16,441 nucleotides of DNA, taken from JAKLFA01 sp038222225 (GTDB lineage Bacteria; Omnitrophota; Gorgyraeia; Zapsychrales; JANLHA01). A program made the position numbers and the translations under genes. Positions 6,663 to 13,708 of this stretch are shown in pieces; the stretch's first letter is position 1; each line of letters begins with the position of its first letter. The notes below the pieces were generated by a model. It worked only from the letters and a program-made list of their open reading frames with translations, did no database searches and was not told the DNA's origin. The stretch lies in NCBI GenBank assembly GCA_038222225.1, contig JBBRHV010000049.1, positions 1-16,441 on the forward strand, given 5' to 3'.

Positions 6663-7274
6663 ATGAATAAAAAGAATGCCATTGGTATTGTTTTTATATG
6701 TCTTGTCATCTTGATGACCACCCTAGGATGCGAGGCCAAGGATAAAGATGGCGAACCGGTGTCTTCCGTTGAGACCGTTTTAGTGATTCTTGGCAATGAG
6801 CCGCTTGATCAAGAGACTCCCAGTGTGGATATGATCGCGCGCGTTATGAAATCCGTGGAGTTTAAGAAGGCGAATCCAGATACGCAATTGATCTTTACCG
6901 GAGGGCCAACGACCGGAGGTGTCTCTGAAGCCCGGATGATGGCTGATATTGCTATAGCTCAAGGAATTCCCTCTGATTCTATTCTGCTGGAGGAAAAAGC
7001 CAGAACAACATCTGAGAATGCGTTTTTTGCCGCAGAGATGGTGCGCCGTTTAGAGCCGAAACGGATTTTTATTGTGACCAAGAGCGAGCATATTGAATGG
7101 GCCATGCCGATATTTAAGAAAATAGAGGTTTTTAAAGACGCGCAGATTCTTGTTTGTGAGGTCAGCCGTCAGCAGAGCATTGCGCAAATGGAAGAATATC
7201 TTAAAGAACATGATAATCCCAGAGTAGCCAAGCGCCTTCAACAGCTGCAGGCCGGGATCAAAGGGGTTGATTAA
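6663..7274 (+). CDS. DUF218 (SanA/YdcF/ElyC-like) lipoprotein
   Basis: A 203-residue protein with a clear lipoprotein signal: Lys-rich start, hydrophobic stretch and a TTLGC lipobox with C23. The DUF218 fold is recognisable from VLVILG (39-44), FTGG (78-81), SEARMMAD (88-95), the acidic EE at 110-111, TSENA (116-120) and a strand ending in VTKSEHIEWA (138-147). Members such as E. coli ElyC and SanA affect envelope integrity and peptidoglycan or lipid-carrier metabolism, but their biochemistry is not settled. Most are anchored by transmembrane helices, so a lipid-anchored version is a small variation. The gene starts 49 bases after the NlpC/P60 stop and may belong to the same transcript. The ribosome binding site is poor (GAGGGG about 15 bases upstream, then A-rich sequence). 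Confidence 0.83.
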   Translation: MNKKNAIGIVFICLVILMTTLGCEAKDKDGEPVSSVETVLVILGNEPLDQETPSVDMIARVMKSVEFKKANPDTQLIFTGGPTTGGVSEARMMADIAIAQGIPSDSILLEEKARTTSENAFFAAEMVRRLEPKRIFIVTKSEHIEWAMPIFKKIEVFKDAQILVCEVSRQQSIAQMEEYLKEHDNPRVAKRLQQLQAGIKGVD

Positions 7275-7388
7275 AGAAGAGGAATGTTGTTGAGGCGCCG
7301 TGTTCTTGAAATTTTTAAGGTGAAGCGGCGGGTGATGTTTTAGTTTCCGTTCGTAGAGTTTTTAAATAATAAGGAGTAGAGGGAGAGA

Positions 7389-7847
7389 ATGATGGAACTT
7401 AGAAGACTGTGTTTTTTGGCGTTTACAGTTGTATTTTTTATTGGCTGCACCACAACAAGCATACCGATCCAGAATTATGCATCAGTTAAGGATTTAAAAA
7501 AAACATTAGAAGAGGACATCGAGATCACTAAAAGTAGAGATGTTGATGTGCGGAGAGCGTTGGGGGACCCTCAGATCGTGTCGTATTATGAGGCCTCAAG
7601 CGTTGAGAACCAGTTGTTAAAATTTTCTTTGCTGGATCAAGTCACAAACTTGATGAGAACGGACGTGGTGCCGGATACAGCCTGGACATACATTCAACCG
7701 ATCGACGAAAAATCAACCAAAGTCAAACGCACTATTCAGGTATTGGGCTTTGATGTCTACTATAAGGATTTCAGGATCGCCAACGTATTTTTTAATAAAA
7801 AGGGAGAGGTTGTCGGCTATAACATCACGTCTCATTCGATACAATAA
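7389..7847 (+). CDS. Small outer-membrane-type lipoprotein, BamE/SmpA-like
   Basis: A 152-residue predicted lipoprotein with lipobox FFIGC (C20). The mature region has the layout of the SmpA/OmlA (BamE) fold: a helical segment with VRRALGDPQIV (about 55-65), then strands around DTAWTYIQP and a final pair, YKDFRIANVFFNKKGEVVGYN, in which the NVFF-NKKGEVV turn resembles the conserved C-terminal hairpin of that fold. BamE itself belongs to the outer-membrane protein assembly complex, but this fold is widespread among small lipoproteins, so I infer only the fold. GGAGTAGAGGGAGAG precedes a double ATG, and either 7389 or 7392 could be the start. It follows the DUF218 gene by 114 bases and shows no functional link to it. 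Confidence 0.68.
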   Translation: MMELRRLCFLAFTVVFFIGCTTTSIPIQNYASVKDLKKTLEEDIEITKSRDVDVRRALGDPQIVSYYEASSVENQLLKFSLLDQVTNLMRTDVVPDTAWTYIQPIDEKSTKVKRTIQVLGFDVYYKDFRIANVFFNKKGEVVGYNITSHSIQ

Positions 7848-7942
7848 TCGGGTAAAGCGAAGACACGCGGAAGGAAATACATTGAAATAGAAAGACCAGC
7901 ATGAACTTTTGTTTCCATGTATTTTTTTGTATGTTATTTGGT

Positions 7943-8002
7943 GTTTGGGTTTTGTAGTTTGGGTTTTTTTATGCGCAATACGCAATATTCAATACTCAAT
8001 AC
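7943..8002. repeat. Intergenic short repeats, including a CAATAC 7-nt array
   Basis: The 192-base gap before the next gene contains an 11-nt direct repeat GTTTGGGTTTT (7943-7953 and 7957-7967). It is followed by four 7-nt units at 7975-8002: GCAATAC, GCAATAT, TCAATAC and TCAATAC. Upstream, an 8-nt inverted repeat AAATACAT/ATGTATTT (about 7877 and 7917) followed by T-runs might form a weak terminator for the preceding gene. I see no strong promoter pair here. Confidence 0.55.
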
Positions 8003-8039
8003 GAAATGTGTTGAAATGGTGTAAAGCATGGAGGGGATG

Positions 8040-9116
8040 ATGAGAAGGAATTTGATAGCGCTGGTTTTTCTTTTTGTTTTATGCTGTCCGGTCTTTGCCC
8101 AAACCCACGCAGCAGAGCGTGTGATGGACGGAGGAGTTCCTATACAGGCGAAATTTGCTGATAAAATAGTTTACACTGAAGATGCTGCGGTGGATATTTC
8201 AATAGTAAAGAAGGATTGTTTGAACAGAAACGGCGTTTTTAATGAGTGCGGGTCAGTTTGCGACGAGAGTCAGGGGGCAACAGCTTGCATTGCCGTATGT
8301 GCTTTTACATGTGAGGGGATCAGCAATGCAGTATCAAAGCACAGAGAGGAACGTGTCATTGACAGCTACCCTCTTAAGCTCACTATCATATCCGACAAGC
8401 CGGTGTATGAGGTGGGGGACGGGATAACGGTGTTCTTTGAGCTTCAGAATGTTTCCAGTCGAGCAGTAAGCTTTCTTCACTCTCAACATCCTGAAAATTT
8501 TGCGATAACTGCGAAGACGCAAGATGGCACACCATGTTCTTATGGCGGCAGTCTTCAACTTCCTGCGGCTGAGGAACATTCGGTGATTCTCCAGCCTCAT
8601 GAAACATTAGATTATAGCGTAAAGGGCAGAATTTATGAGGGAAAAGTGAATCTGGGCAAGCAAGTTAAGTCGACGATAACGAAGAAAATGCCCGTTTTCG
8701 GTGTCCTTCTCGAATTTGAATCGAACCTTCCCTTTTTGCTTGAGGAGGGCAAGGGTTTTTACCTTATCGAAGCGAAATATGAGGACGCTCTGCGTGCAAC
8801 TTATTTCAAGAGGCGGGAACCAACGGTAAAGAAGAAGTTCAGCCAATATTTGGATGACAATAAAGACAAATGGCATGGCAACCTCACATCCAACACCATC
8901 ACCATCGAGGTAAAGGAAAAAGCTACTCGTCTGTCCTGCCAAAGCAATGATGACTGTAAGGCGGTTAGGAATTTTTGTAACTGTAAAGACGAATGTTTAA
9001 ACCGGTTTGTAGAATTAGAAAATTGTCCTGAAGCGACCGGTGAATGTGTTTTTGGTTATGATACGCAAATGTGTTATTGCCAGGACGATGAATGCGTCGA
9101 GGGAGGCAGAGAATAA
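8040..9116 (+). CDS. Secreted protein with cysteine-rich modules at both ends around a beta-sandwich
   Basis: I do not recognise a named family for the whole protein. Of ATGs at 8028, 8037 and 8040, the last is best spaced from GGAGG and gives 358 residues. Residues 1-20 are a signal peptide ending CCPVFA. A first cysteine module (60-91) has six Cys, C60, C70, C74, C83, C87 and C91, with the pattern DCLNRNGVFNECGSVCDE. Residues 112-200 look like an immunoglobulin-like beta-sandwich of the BsuPI/CARDB kind (KLTIISDKPVYEVGDGITVF), and a second beta-rich stretch continues to about 290. A C-terminal module (300-352) packs ten Cys in 53 residues, including FCNCKDEC and MCYCQDDEC. Such spacing suggests disulphide-bonded export modules or metal binding. 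Neighbours do not indicate a role. Confidence 0.75.
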   Translation: MRRNLIALVFLFVLCCPVFAQTHAAERVMDGGVPIQAKFADKIVYTEDAAVDISIVKKDCLNRNGVFNECGSVCDESQGATACIAVCAFTCEGISNAVSKHREERVIDSYPLKLTIISDKPVYEVGDGITVFFELQNVSSRAVSFLHSQHPENFAITAKTQDGTPCSYGGSLQLPAAEEHSVILQPHETLDYSVKGRIYEGKVNLGKQVKSTITKKMPVFGVLLEFESNLPFLLEEGKGFYLIEAKYEDALRATYFKRREPTVKKKFSQYLDDNKDKWHGNLTSNTITIEVKEKATRLSCQSNDDCKAVRNFCNCKDECLNRFVELENCPEATGECVFGYDTQMCYCQDDECVEGGRE

Positions 9117-9185
9117 AATGGTTATTTAATAAAGCACTATAAAATTGTCGGGTTTTGATTCTGTATATCACAAAGGAGTGGGGTC

Positions 9186-10232
9186 ATGCAACCAATCAAA
9201 GCATATGGGGTTTTTAATGCGGACCAACCGCTGGGTCCTTTACAGATCGACCGCCGGGAGACCGGCGTTGATGATGTGGCGATCGATATCGCTTATTGCG
9301 GGATCTGCCACAGTGATATTCATCAGGCGCGCAATGAATGGGGCAATTCGATCTATCCGATGGTTCCGGGCCATGAAATTGTCGGCACTGTCACCTCCGT
9401 CGGAGCAAAGGTCAGGCGGTTTAAGGCCGGCGACAAGGTGGGTGTGGGATGCATGGTTGATTCGTGCCGCGAATGTCACGACTGCAAGGAGGGATTGGAG
9501 CAGTTCTGTACACGGCCGATCTTCACCTATAACTCTCTTGAGAAGGACAACAAAACGCCGGCCCACGGCGGCTACTCGACTAAGATCGTTGTGCACCAGG
9601 ATTTTGTTCTTCGTATCCCCAAGAATCTTCCGCTGGATCAGGCCGCGCCGCTTTTGTGCGCCGGGATTACCACCTATTCACCGTTGCGCCATTGGAAGGC
9701 CGGCCCGGGAAAACGGGTGGCGGTCATCGGCTTGGGCGGATTAGGCCATATGGCGGTGAAAATCGCCAAGGCCATGAAGGCCGAGGTCACGGTTTTGAGC
9801 CGGACCCTGAAGAAAAAGGACGATGCCCTGCTCCTGGGAGCGGAGCATGTGTATGCCATCAGCGATCCCGCGACATTTGAAAAGCTGGGCCGGCATTTTG
9901 ATCTGATCATCAACACCGTATCGGTCAAGCTGGATTGGGGGCAGTATTTAGGATTGCTTAAACGTGACGGTTCCATGGTGCTGTTGGGAGTTCCCAGCGA
10001 GGCGCCCGAGGTACATGCTTTTTCCTTAATTATGGGCCGCCGCAGTCTGGCCGGATCGTTGATCGGCGGGATCAAGGAAACCCAGGAGATGCTCGACTTC
10101 TGTGGCAAGCACAACATCGCCGCTGATATTGAAGTGATCCCGATCGACAAAGTGAACGAAGCCTATGAGCGGGTCATCAACGCGGACGTGAAGTACCGGT
10201 TTGTGATCGATATGGAGTCTTTGAAAAAATAA
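9186..10232 (+). CDS. YahK-like zinc-dependent alcohol dehydrogenase / NADPH aldehyde reductase
   Basis: A 348-residue cytoplasmic medium-chain dehydrogenase of the cinnamyl-alcohol-dehydrogenase group, close to E. coli YahK along its whole length as I recall that sequence. Catalytic zinc ligands are C41 (GICHSD), H63-E64 (PGHE) and C158 (LLCAG). The structural zinc is held by C94, C97, C100 and C108. The Rossmann motif is GLGGLG (182-187). After the second strand, SRT plus a Lys run (205-211) in place of an acidic residue points to NADP(H). It probably interconverts aldehydes and primary alcohols, but the physiological substrate is unknown. AAAGGAG precedes the ATG at good distance. The symporter gene starts 13 bases downstream, so the two form a likely operon. 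Confidence 0.92.
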   Translation: MQPIKAYGVFNADQPLGPLQIDRRETGVDDVAIDIAYCGICHSDIHQARNEWGNSIYPMVPGHEIVGTVTSVGAKVRRFKAGDKVGVGCMVDSCRECHDCKEGLEQFCTRPIFTYNSLEKDNKTPAHGGYSTKIVVHQDFVLRIPKNLPLDQAAPLLCAGITTYSPLRHWKAGPGKRVAVIGLGGLGHMAVKIAKAMKAEVTVLSRTLKKKDDALLLGAEHVYAISDPATFEKLGRHFDLIINTVSVKLDWGQYLGLLKRDGSMVLLGVPSEAPEVHAFSLIMGRRSLAGSLIGGIKETQEMLDFCGKHNIAADIEVIPIDKVNEAYERVINADVKYRFVIDMESLKK

Positions 10233-10245
10233 AGGAGCCTGGGGC

Positions 10246-11652
10246 ATGCTGAATATCATCATATTGATGGTGTATCTGGTGGCGATCATTATCATCGGCA
10301 TCGTCACTGGAAGAAAAGTGAATAACATCGCTGATTTTGCCGTTGCCGGAAAAAGCTACGGAGCGTTGATCATTTTTGCCACGCTTTCGGCTTCGTTTAT
10401 CGGGGGCGGATTTTCAACCGGGAACGCCGAAAAAGTTTTTACTTACGGCATTGCTAACATTATTTTTCTTTTCGGATTCAGTCTGCAGATCATTCTGGTC
10501 TCGCTATTTGTGGCGCCTAAAATGGATAGGTATAAAAACGCTATCACGACCGGCGATATTATCGGCCAGCATTACGGAAAGACCGCTAAGATCATCACCG
10601 GGTTTTTATCAGTCATCATCTGCGCGGGAATACTCGGTGCGCAGGTGGGGGCGATGGGGTATGTGTTTAATGTCTTTACCGGCATACCCCGGGTCTGGGG
10701 AATATGGATTGGCTGCTCGATCGTTATTCTGTATTCAACGCTCGGCGGAATGCGGGCCGTTGTTGCCTCGGATGTTCTGCAGTTTATCATCCTTGCGATC
10801 GGCATGCCTTTAACGCTCGTCCTAAGCGTTATTTATGCCGGCGGTGTTCAAAACATTCTGGCGCATGTTCCGGCTTCCCATTTCACGTTATTGGCGGACC
10901 GGTTTACGGTTGTTTCGTTTATTTCCTTGTTCTTAACTTTTTTAGTAGGTGAAACCCTGGTTCCACCGTATGTTCAGCGCCTTTTAATCAGTGCGGACGC
11001 CAGGATAACGGCCAAAGGAACATTTTACAGCGGCTTGTTTTCGATCCCGTTTTTTATGATCACCGGCCTGATCGGCCTGGTGGCGCTTTCCTTGGATCCC
11101 GCATTGAATCCGAATCATGCGTTACCGTATATTATCATGACGGCTTTGCCGGTGGGCGTCAGCGGACTGGTCATCGTGGCGATGATCTCGATCATCATGT
11201 CGTCGGCGGATTCCTTCCTGAATTCGGCCTCGGTCTCGATCGTGAACGATATTGTTGTTCCGCTGACGAAAAAGACATTGAGCGACCGTTTGCAGCTGAC
11301 ACTTGCCAAGAGCGCGAATTTGGCGGTGGGGATCTTTTCGATCATATTCGCGTTGAAGATCGAAAGTGTTCTTGAGATACTGATCTATGCCTATAATTTT
11401 TGGGCGCCGGTGATGCTGGTGCCGCTGGTATCCGCGATCTTAGGATTAAAGGTGAACGCGAAAAACTTTTTTGCTGGGGCGTTCGGCGGTTTAGCTGTCT
11501 ATTTGATGTCCGTCTGTTGTTTGTCAAAATTGGTGGGTTTGGATAATATTGTGTTTGGCGTGATCGGAAACGTGGTCTTTTTTTACGGGTATTATTTTTA
11601 TGCGAGAACAGGGAAGGTTGAAGACGGTAGCCGCGTTTTTTTGGGAAAATAA
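10246..11652 (+). CDS. Sodium:solute symporter (SSS) family transporter
   Basis: A 468-residue inner-membrane protein with about 12-13 hydrophobic segments, typical length for the SSS family. Supporting motifs are SASFIGGGFSTGN (48-60) in the first helix region, STLGGMRAVVASDVLQF (164-180) as the usual GG-x-x-A...D-x-x-Q signature, and IIMSSADSFLNSASVSIVND (316-335). The serines in the last motif belong to the sodium site of LeuT-fold members. The substrate cannot be told from sequence; the family carries sugars, amino acids, organic acids, panthothenate and nucleosides. It has an AAAGGAG ribosome binding site inside the short gap after the dehydrogenase and is probably co-transcribed with it, which suggests a substrate linked to aldehyde or alcohol metabolism. 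Confidence 0.88.
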   Translation: MLNIIILMVYLVAIIIIGIVTGRKVNNIADFAVAGKSYGALIIFATLSASFIGGGFSTGNAEKVFTYGIANIIFLFGFSLQIILVSLFVAPKMDRYKNAITTGDIIGQHYGKTAKIITGFLSVIICAGILGAQVGAMGYVFNVFTGIPRVWGIWIGCSIVILYSTLGGMRAVVASDVLQFIILAIGMPLTLVLSVIYAGGVQNILAHVPASHFTLLADRFTVVSFISLFLTFLVGETLVPPYVQRLLISADARITAKGTFYSGLFSIPFFMITGLIGLVALSLDPALNPNHALPYIIMTALPVGVSGLVIVAMISIIMSSADSFLNSASVSIVNDIVVPLTKKTLSDRLQLTLAKSANLAVGIFSIIFALKIESVLEILIYAYNFWAPVMLVPLVSAILGLKVNAKNFFAGAFGGLAVYLMSVCCLSKLVGLDNIVFGVIGNVVFFYGYYFYARTGKVEDGSRVFLGK

Positions 11653-11673
11653 AACAGCACATGTTTTTATTTT
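11646..11673 (+). terminator. Weak AT-only hairpin after the symporter, possible terminator
   Basis: AAAATAAAACA (11646-11656) pairs with TGTTTTTATTTT (11662-11673) across a five-base loop with one bulge. The stop codon lies within the left arm. The stem is almost entirely A-T and no long T-run follows it, so termination activity is doubtful. Confidence 0.25.
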
Positions 11674-11825
11674 ATAGTTAAGTGTTCTTTTTTTGTCTCG
11701 GTTTTCGCTGATGTTCGCGCATTGGTACTGGGTCGCATAATTTCGCCAGTCAAGGGGCGTGCGCAAGGGATCCGGTGAGCGTGAATTTTAAAAAAGGCAC
11801 CTGTTATTTTCATGTGCGTATACCT

Positions 11826-13211
11826 ATGAATCTTGAAACAATAAAAAAGACAGTTCAAGAGATAACATTCAAGCCGTTGATGTATGTCTTGGTTCTTTCT
11901 GCAATCATATTCAACTTTTTATTGAGCTTGTCTTCAAGCGCCATCAAGATCACGATCGCGCCGGACAATACCATGGCGATTTTTTTGATCCTGTCGGCCT
12001 GTATGGCGGGGACATTTTTGCTTTATGCTGTTATTCAGGGTCCCGTTAAAAGAGCCCAGCATCCTTCCATCTATACATCCATTATCATGTTTCCGATTGC
12101 GCTTCTGTTTTATGCTGATTCGCAGAATGGTCTGATATTGCCATTTTCCGTTGTGGCAGGGACAGCGTTGATATTTCATTTTATTCTTTTCCATCGGGAC
12201 TCGCTTATGATCAGCGCCACTCAGTCCCGGCGGGCGATCGCATTGATTTCAATAGCGTATTTCTTGGTCATCAGTCTTGTGATCATTCACCAGTACCAAA
12301 GCCAAACGCTTTTTAATATGAAGGACTTCAGCAATTATAATGAAACGTTTAGAAATACAATTCATGAAAAATTTTTCCAGAATGCCCTGTATGGCTCAAA
12401 CGTTGCCTGCCATAATACCTGGTTTTATCTGCTCATTATTCCTTTTTATTTCATCATGCCGCATCCTATGACCCCAATGATCATCAAGACCTTGCTGATC
12501 TCACTGTCGGTCATTCCTTTTTATTTGAACGCAAGGCTTCATGTGAAAGAGAATGCTGTGGTCCCGTTAACAATGTGTTTTTTGTTATTCACCATTTATT
12601 TTTTCAAAAAACAGGCGTTCCGGCCATTCGTGATCTTTTTGTTCTTTTGCTTAACAATAAAAGAGCACCTTGCGTTCATCGCCATGATGTTCGGTATCTA
12701 CGCCATCTTTCAAAAGAGATCTTTACGGTGGATTGTCGTGCCAATCGTGGCCGGCATTTTATGGGCAGGTTTTTCTTTCATAATTTTGTCGTATTTTAAG
12801 GAGGTCTATTCAGCCCACGCGACTGGGGACTGGCTGATCGAGGATCTCAAAGCGAGATTTCTTTTTTCAGGCAGCAACATTTTATCTTCTATGAAGAGCG
12901 GATTGCTGAGTTCCAACGCACTCAATACGTTTACAATGAGCAAGATCGCAGTTTATGTATTGCTTCCGATCGGCGTTTTCATTCCCTTGTTGGGTTCAAC
13001 CAGCTATCTTTGCTTACCGGAGGCTCTTCTTAATTTGCTTTCAGATAGGCCGGCATTATTTTCCGCAACTCGACACTATAATATTGTTATGGCCTGCTGT
13101 TTATTGATCGGAATGATCGAAGGCATAAGGATTCTTTCAAGATCCGGATTTGTAAAAAAATTGATGATGGAGGAGGGGGCCATGTATTATCTGTGGCTTG
13201 CTTTTATCTAA
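11826..13211 (+). CDS. DUF2079 family multi-spanning membrane protein
   Basis: About 461 residues with many hydrophobic helices. The DUF2079 signature is visible: KDFSNYNETFRNTIHEKFFQ, then a loop and PFYFIMPHP. This corresponds to the family's DLGxFDQxxWNTLHGxFFQ and PLYxLFPxP regions, followed by a TIKEHL segment and the late PEALLNLLSDRP...RHYNIVM block. The usual HFSP after the first loop is replaced by CHNTWF. The family is predicted to be GT-C-like membrane glycosyltransferases or lipid-linked sugar handlers, but activity is unproven. I chose the ATG at 11826. A GTG at 11775 would add 17 polar residues, and neither start has a good ribosome binding site. The C-terminus ends soon after the last helix, with its stop inside a short inverted repeat, so slight truncation is possible. 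Confidence 0.78.
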   Translation: MNLETIKKTVQEITFKPLMYVLVLSAIIFNFLLSLSSSAIKITIAPDNTMAIFLILSACMAGTFLLYAVIQGPVKRAQHPSIYTSIIMFPIALLFYADSQNGLILPFSVVAGTALIFHFILFHRDSLMISATQSRRAIALISIAYFLVISLVIIHQYQSQTLFNMKDFSNYNETFRNTIHEKFFQNALYGSNVACHNTWFYLLIIPFYFIMPHPMTPMIIKTLLISLSVIPFYLNARLHVKENAVVPLTMCFLLFTIYFFKKQAFRPFVIFLFFCLTIKEHLAFIAMMFGIYAIFQKRSLRWIVVPIVAGILWAGFSFIILSYFKEVYSAHATGDWLIEDLKARFLFSGSNILSSMKSGLLSSNALNTFTMSKIAVYVLLPIGVFIPLLGSTSYLCLPEALLNLLSDRPALFSATRHYNIVMACCLLIGMIEGIRILSRSGFVKKLMMEEGAMYYLWLAFI

Positions 13212-13235
13212 GAAACCAGGTGACAGACGTTTCTT
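13210..13235. repeat. Short hairpin enclosing AGGTGACAG at the end of the DUF2079 gene
   Basis: AAGAAAC (13210-13216) and GTTTCTT (13229-13235) are exact inverted arms around a 12-base loop containing AGGTGACAG. The TAA stop of the preceding gene (13209-13211) overlaps the left arm. It could be a terminator stem lacking a T-run, or one copy of a small interspersed repeat. The remaining gap up to 13322 shows only a 17-codon open stretch from 13273, without a ribosome binding site, whose TGA overlaps the GTG of the next gene. Confidence 0.45.
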
Positions 13236-13322
13236 GGGTGCAATACAATAAAGGGGCGGTCGTTTTTTTGTGATGTTTAAAAAGGACAGGGAACAGAGGC
13301 GTCTTATGAAAGGACTGCAGGC

Positions 13323-13682
13323 GTGAACGTAGCCGTGATCGGGGCATCGAATAAGCCGCAGCGGTATTCTTATATGGCGGTTCTGCTTTTAAAAGAACAA
13401 GGACACGCGGTTTATCCTGTTCATCCGAAGATCAGGGAGATCGAGGGGATCGCTGTCTATCCGGCCATCAAAGAGATTAAAGAACCTGTTGATACTGTGA
13501 CGTTGTACGTGAATGCTGCGATTTCCGATTCTATCGGAAAAGCGATTTTTGCCAAGGAGCCAAAAAGGATTATTTTTAATCCCGGAGCGGAAAATCCGGC
13601 GTTAGAACATCAGGCGCGGGAAAGGGGCATTGATACAATAAATGCCTGCACGCTGGTTATGTTAAAAACCGGGCAGTTTTGA
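13323..13682 (+). CDS. CoA-binding domain protein (YccU-like, CoA_binding_2)
   Basis: A 119-residue cytoplasmic protein consisting of one Rossmann-type CoA_binding_2 domain. Visible signs are VAVIGASNKPQRYSY (3-17) as the phosphate-binding loop, VYPVHPK and IAVYPAI in the second strand region, PVDTVTLYV around 56-64, and IIFNPGAENPAL near 86-97. It aligns with the YccU group and the CoA-binding part of acyl-CoA synthetases. It lacks the ligase and ATP-grasp domains, so the role is probably CoA or acyl-CoA binding; the exact function is not known for this group. The start is a GTG with AAAGGA about nine bases upstream. The next gene begins within 27 bases, suggesting a shared transcript with the MORN-repeat gene. 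Confidence 0.87.
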   Translation: MNVAVIGASNKPQRYSYMAVLLLKEQGHAVYPVHPKIREIEGIAVYPAIKEIKEPVDTVTLYVNAAISDSIGKAIFAKEPKRIIFNPGAENPALEHQARERGIDTINACTLVMLKTGQF

Positions 13683-13708
13683 AAACAGGGAAAAAACAAG
13701 GCCTGAAT

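Noticed and set aside
7975..8002. CRISPR-like repeats
   Set aside because: The units are 7 nt, directly adjacent and without spacers, so they are simple tandem repeats.
9138..9169. Promoter before the alcohol dehydrogenase (TATAAA or TATATC as -10)
   Set aside because: No reasonable -35 box lies at 16-18 nt spacing; TTGTCG at 9145 is only 13 nt from TATATC.
9145..9744. 199-codon open frame overlapping the alcohol dehydrogenase
   Set aside because: It is a Trp- and Arg-rich shadow in another frame of a gene with complete zinc and cofactor motifs.
13273..13326. 17-codon reading frame before the CoA-binding gene
   Set aside because: It has no ribosome binding site and no recognisable sequence; its stop overlapping the GTG is probably chance, or a remnant.
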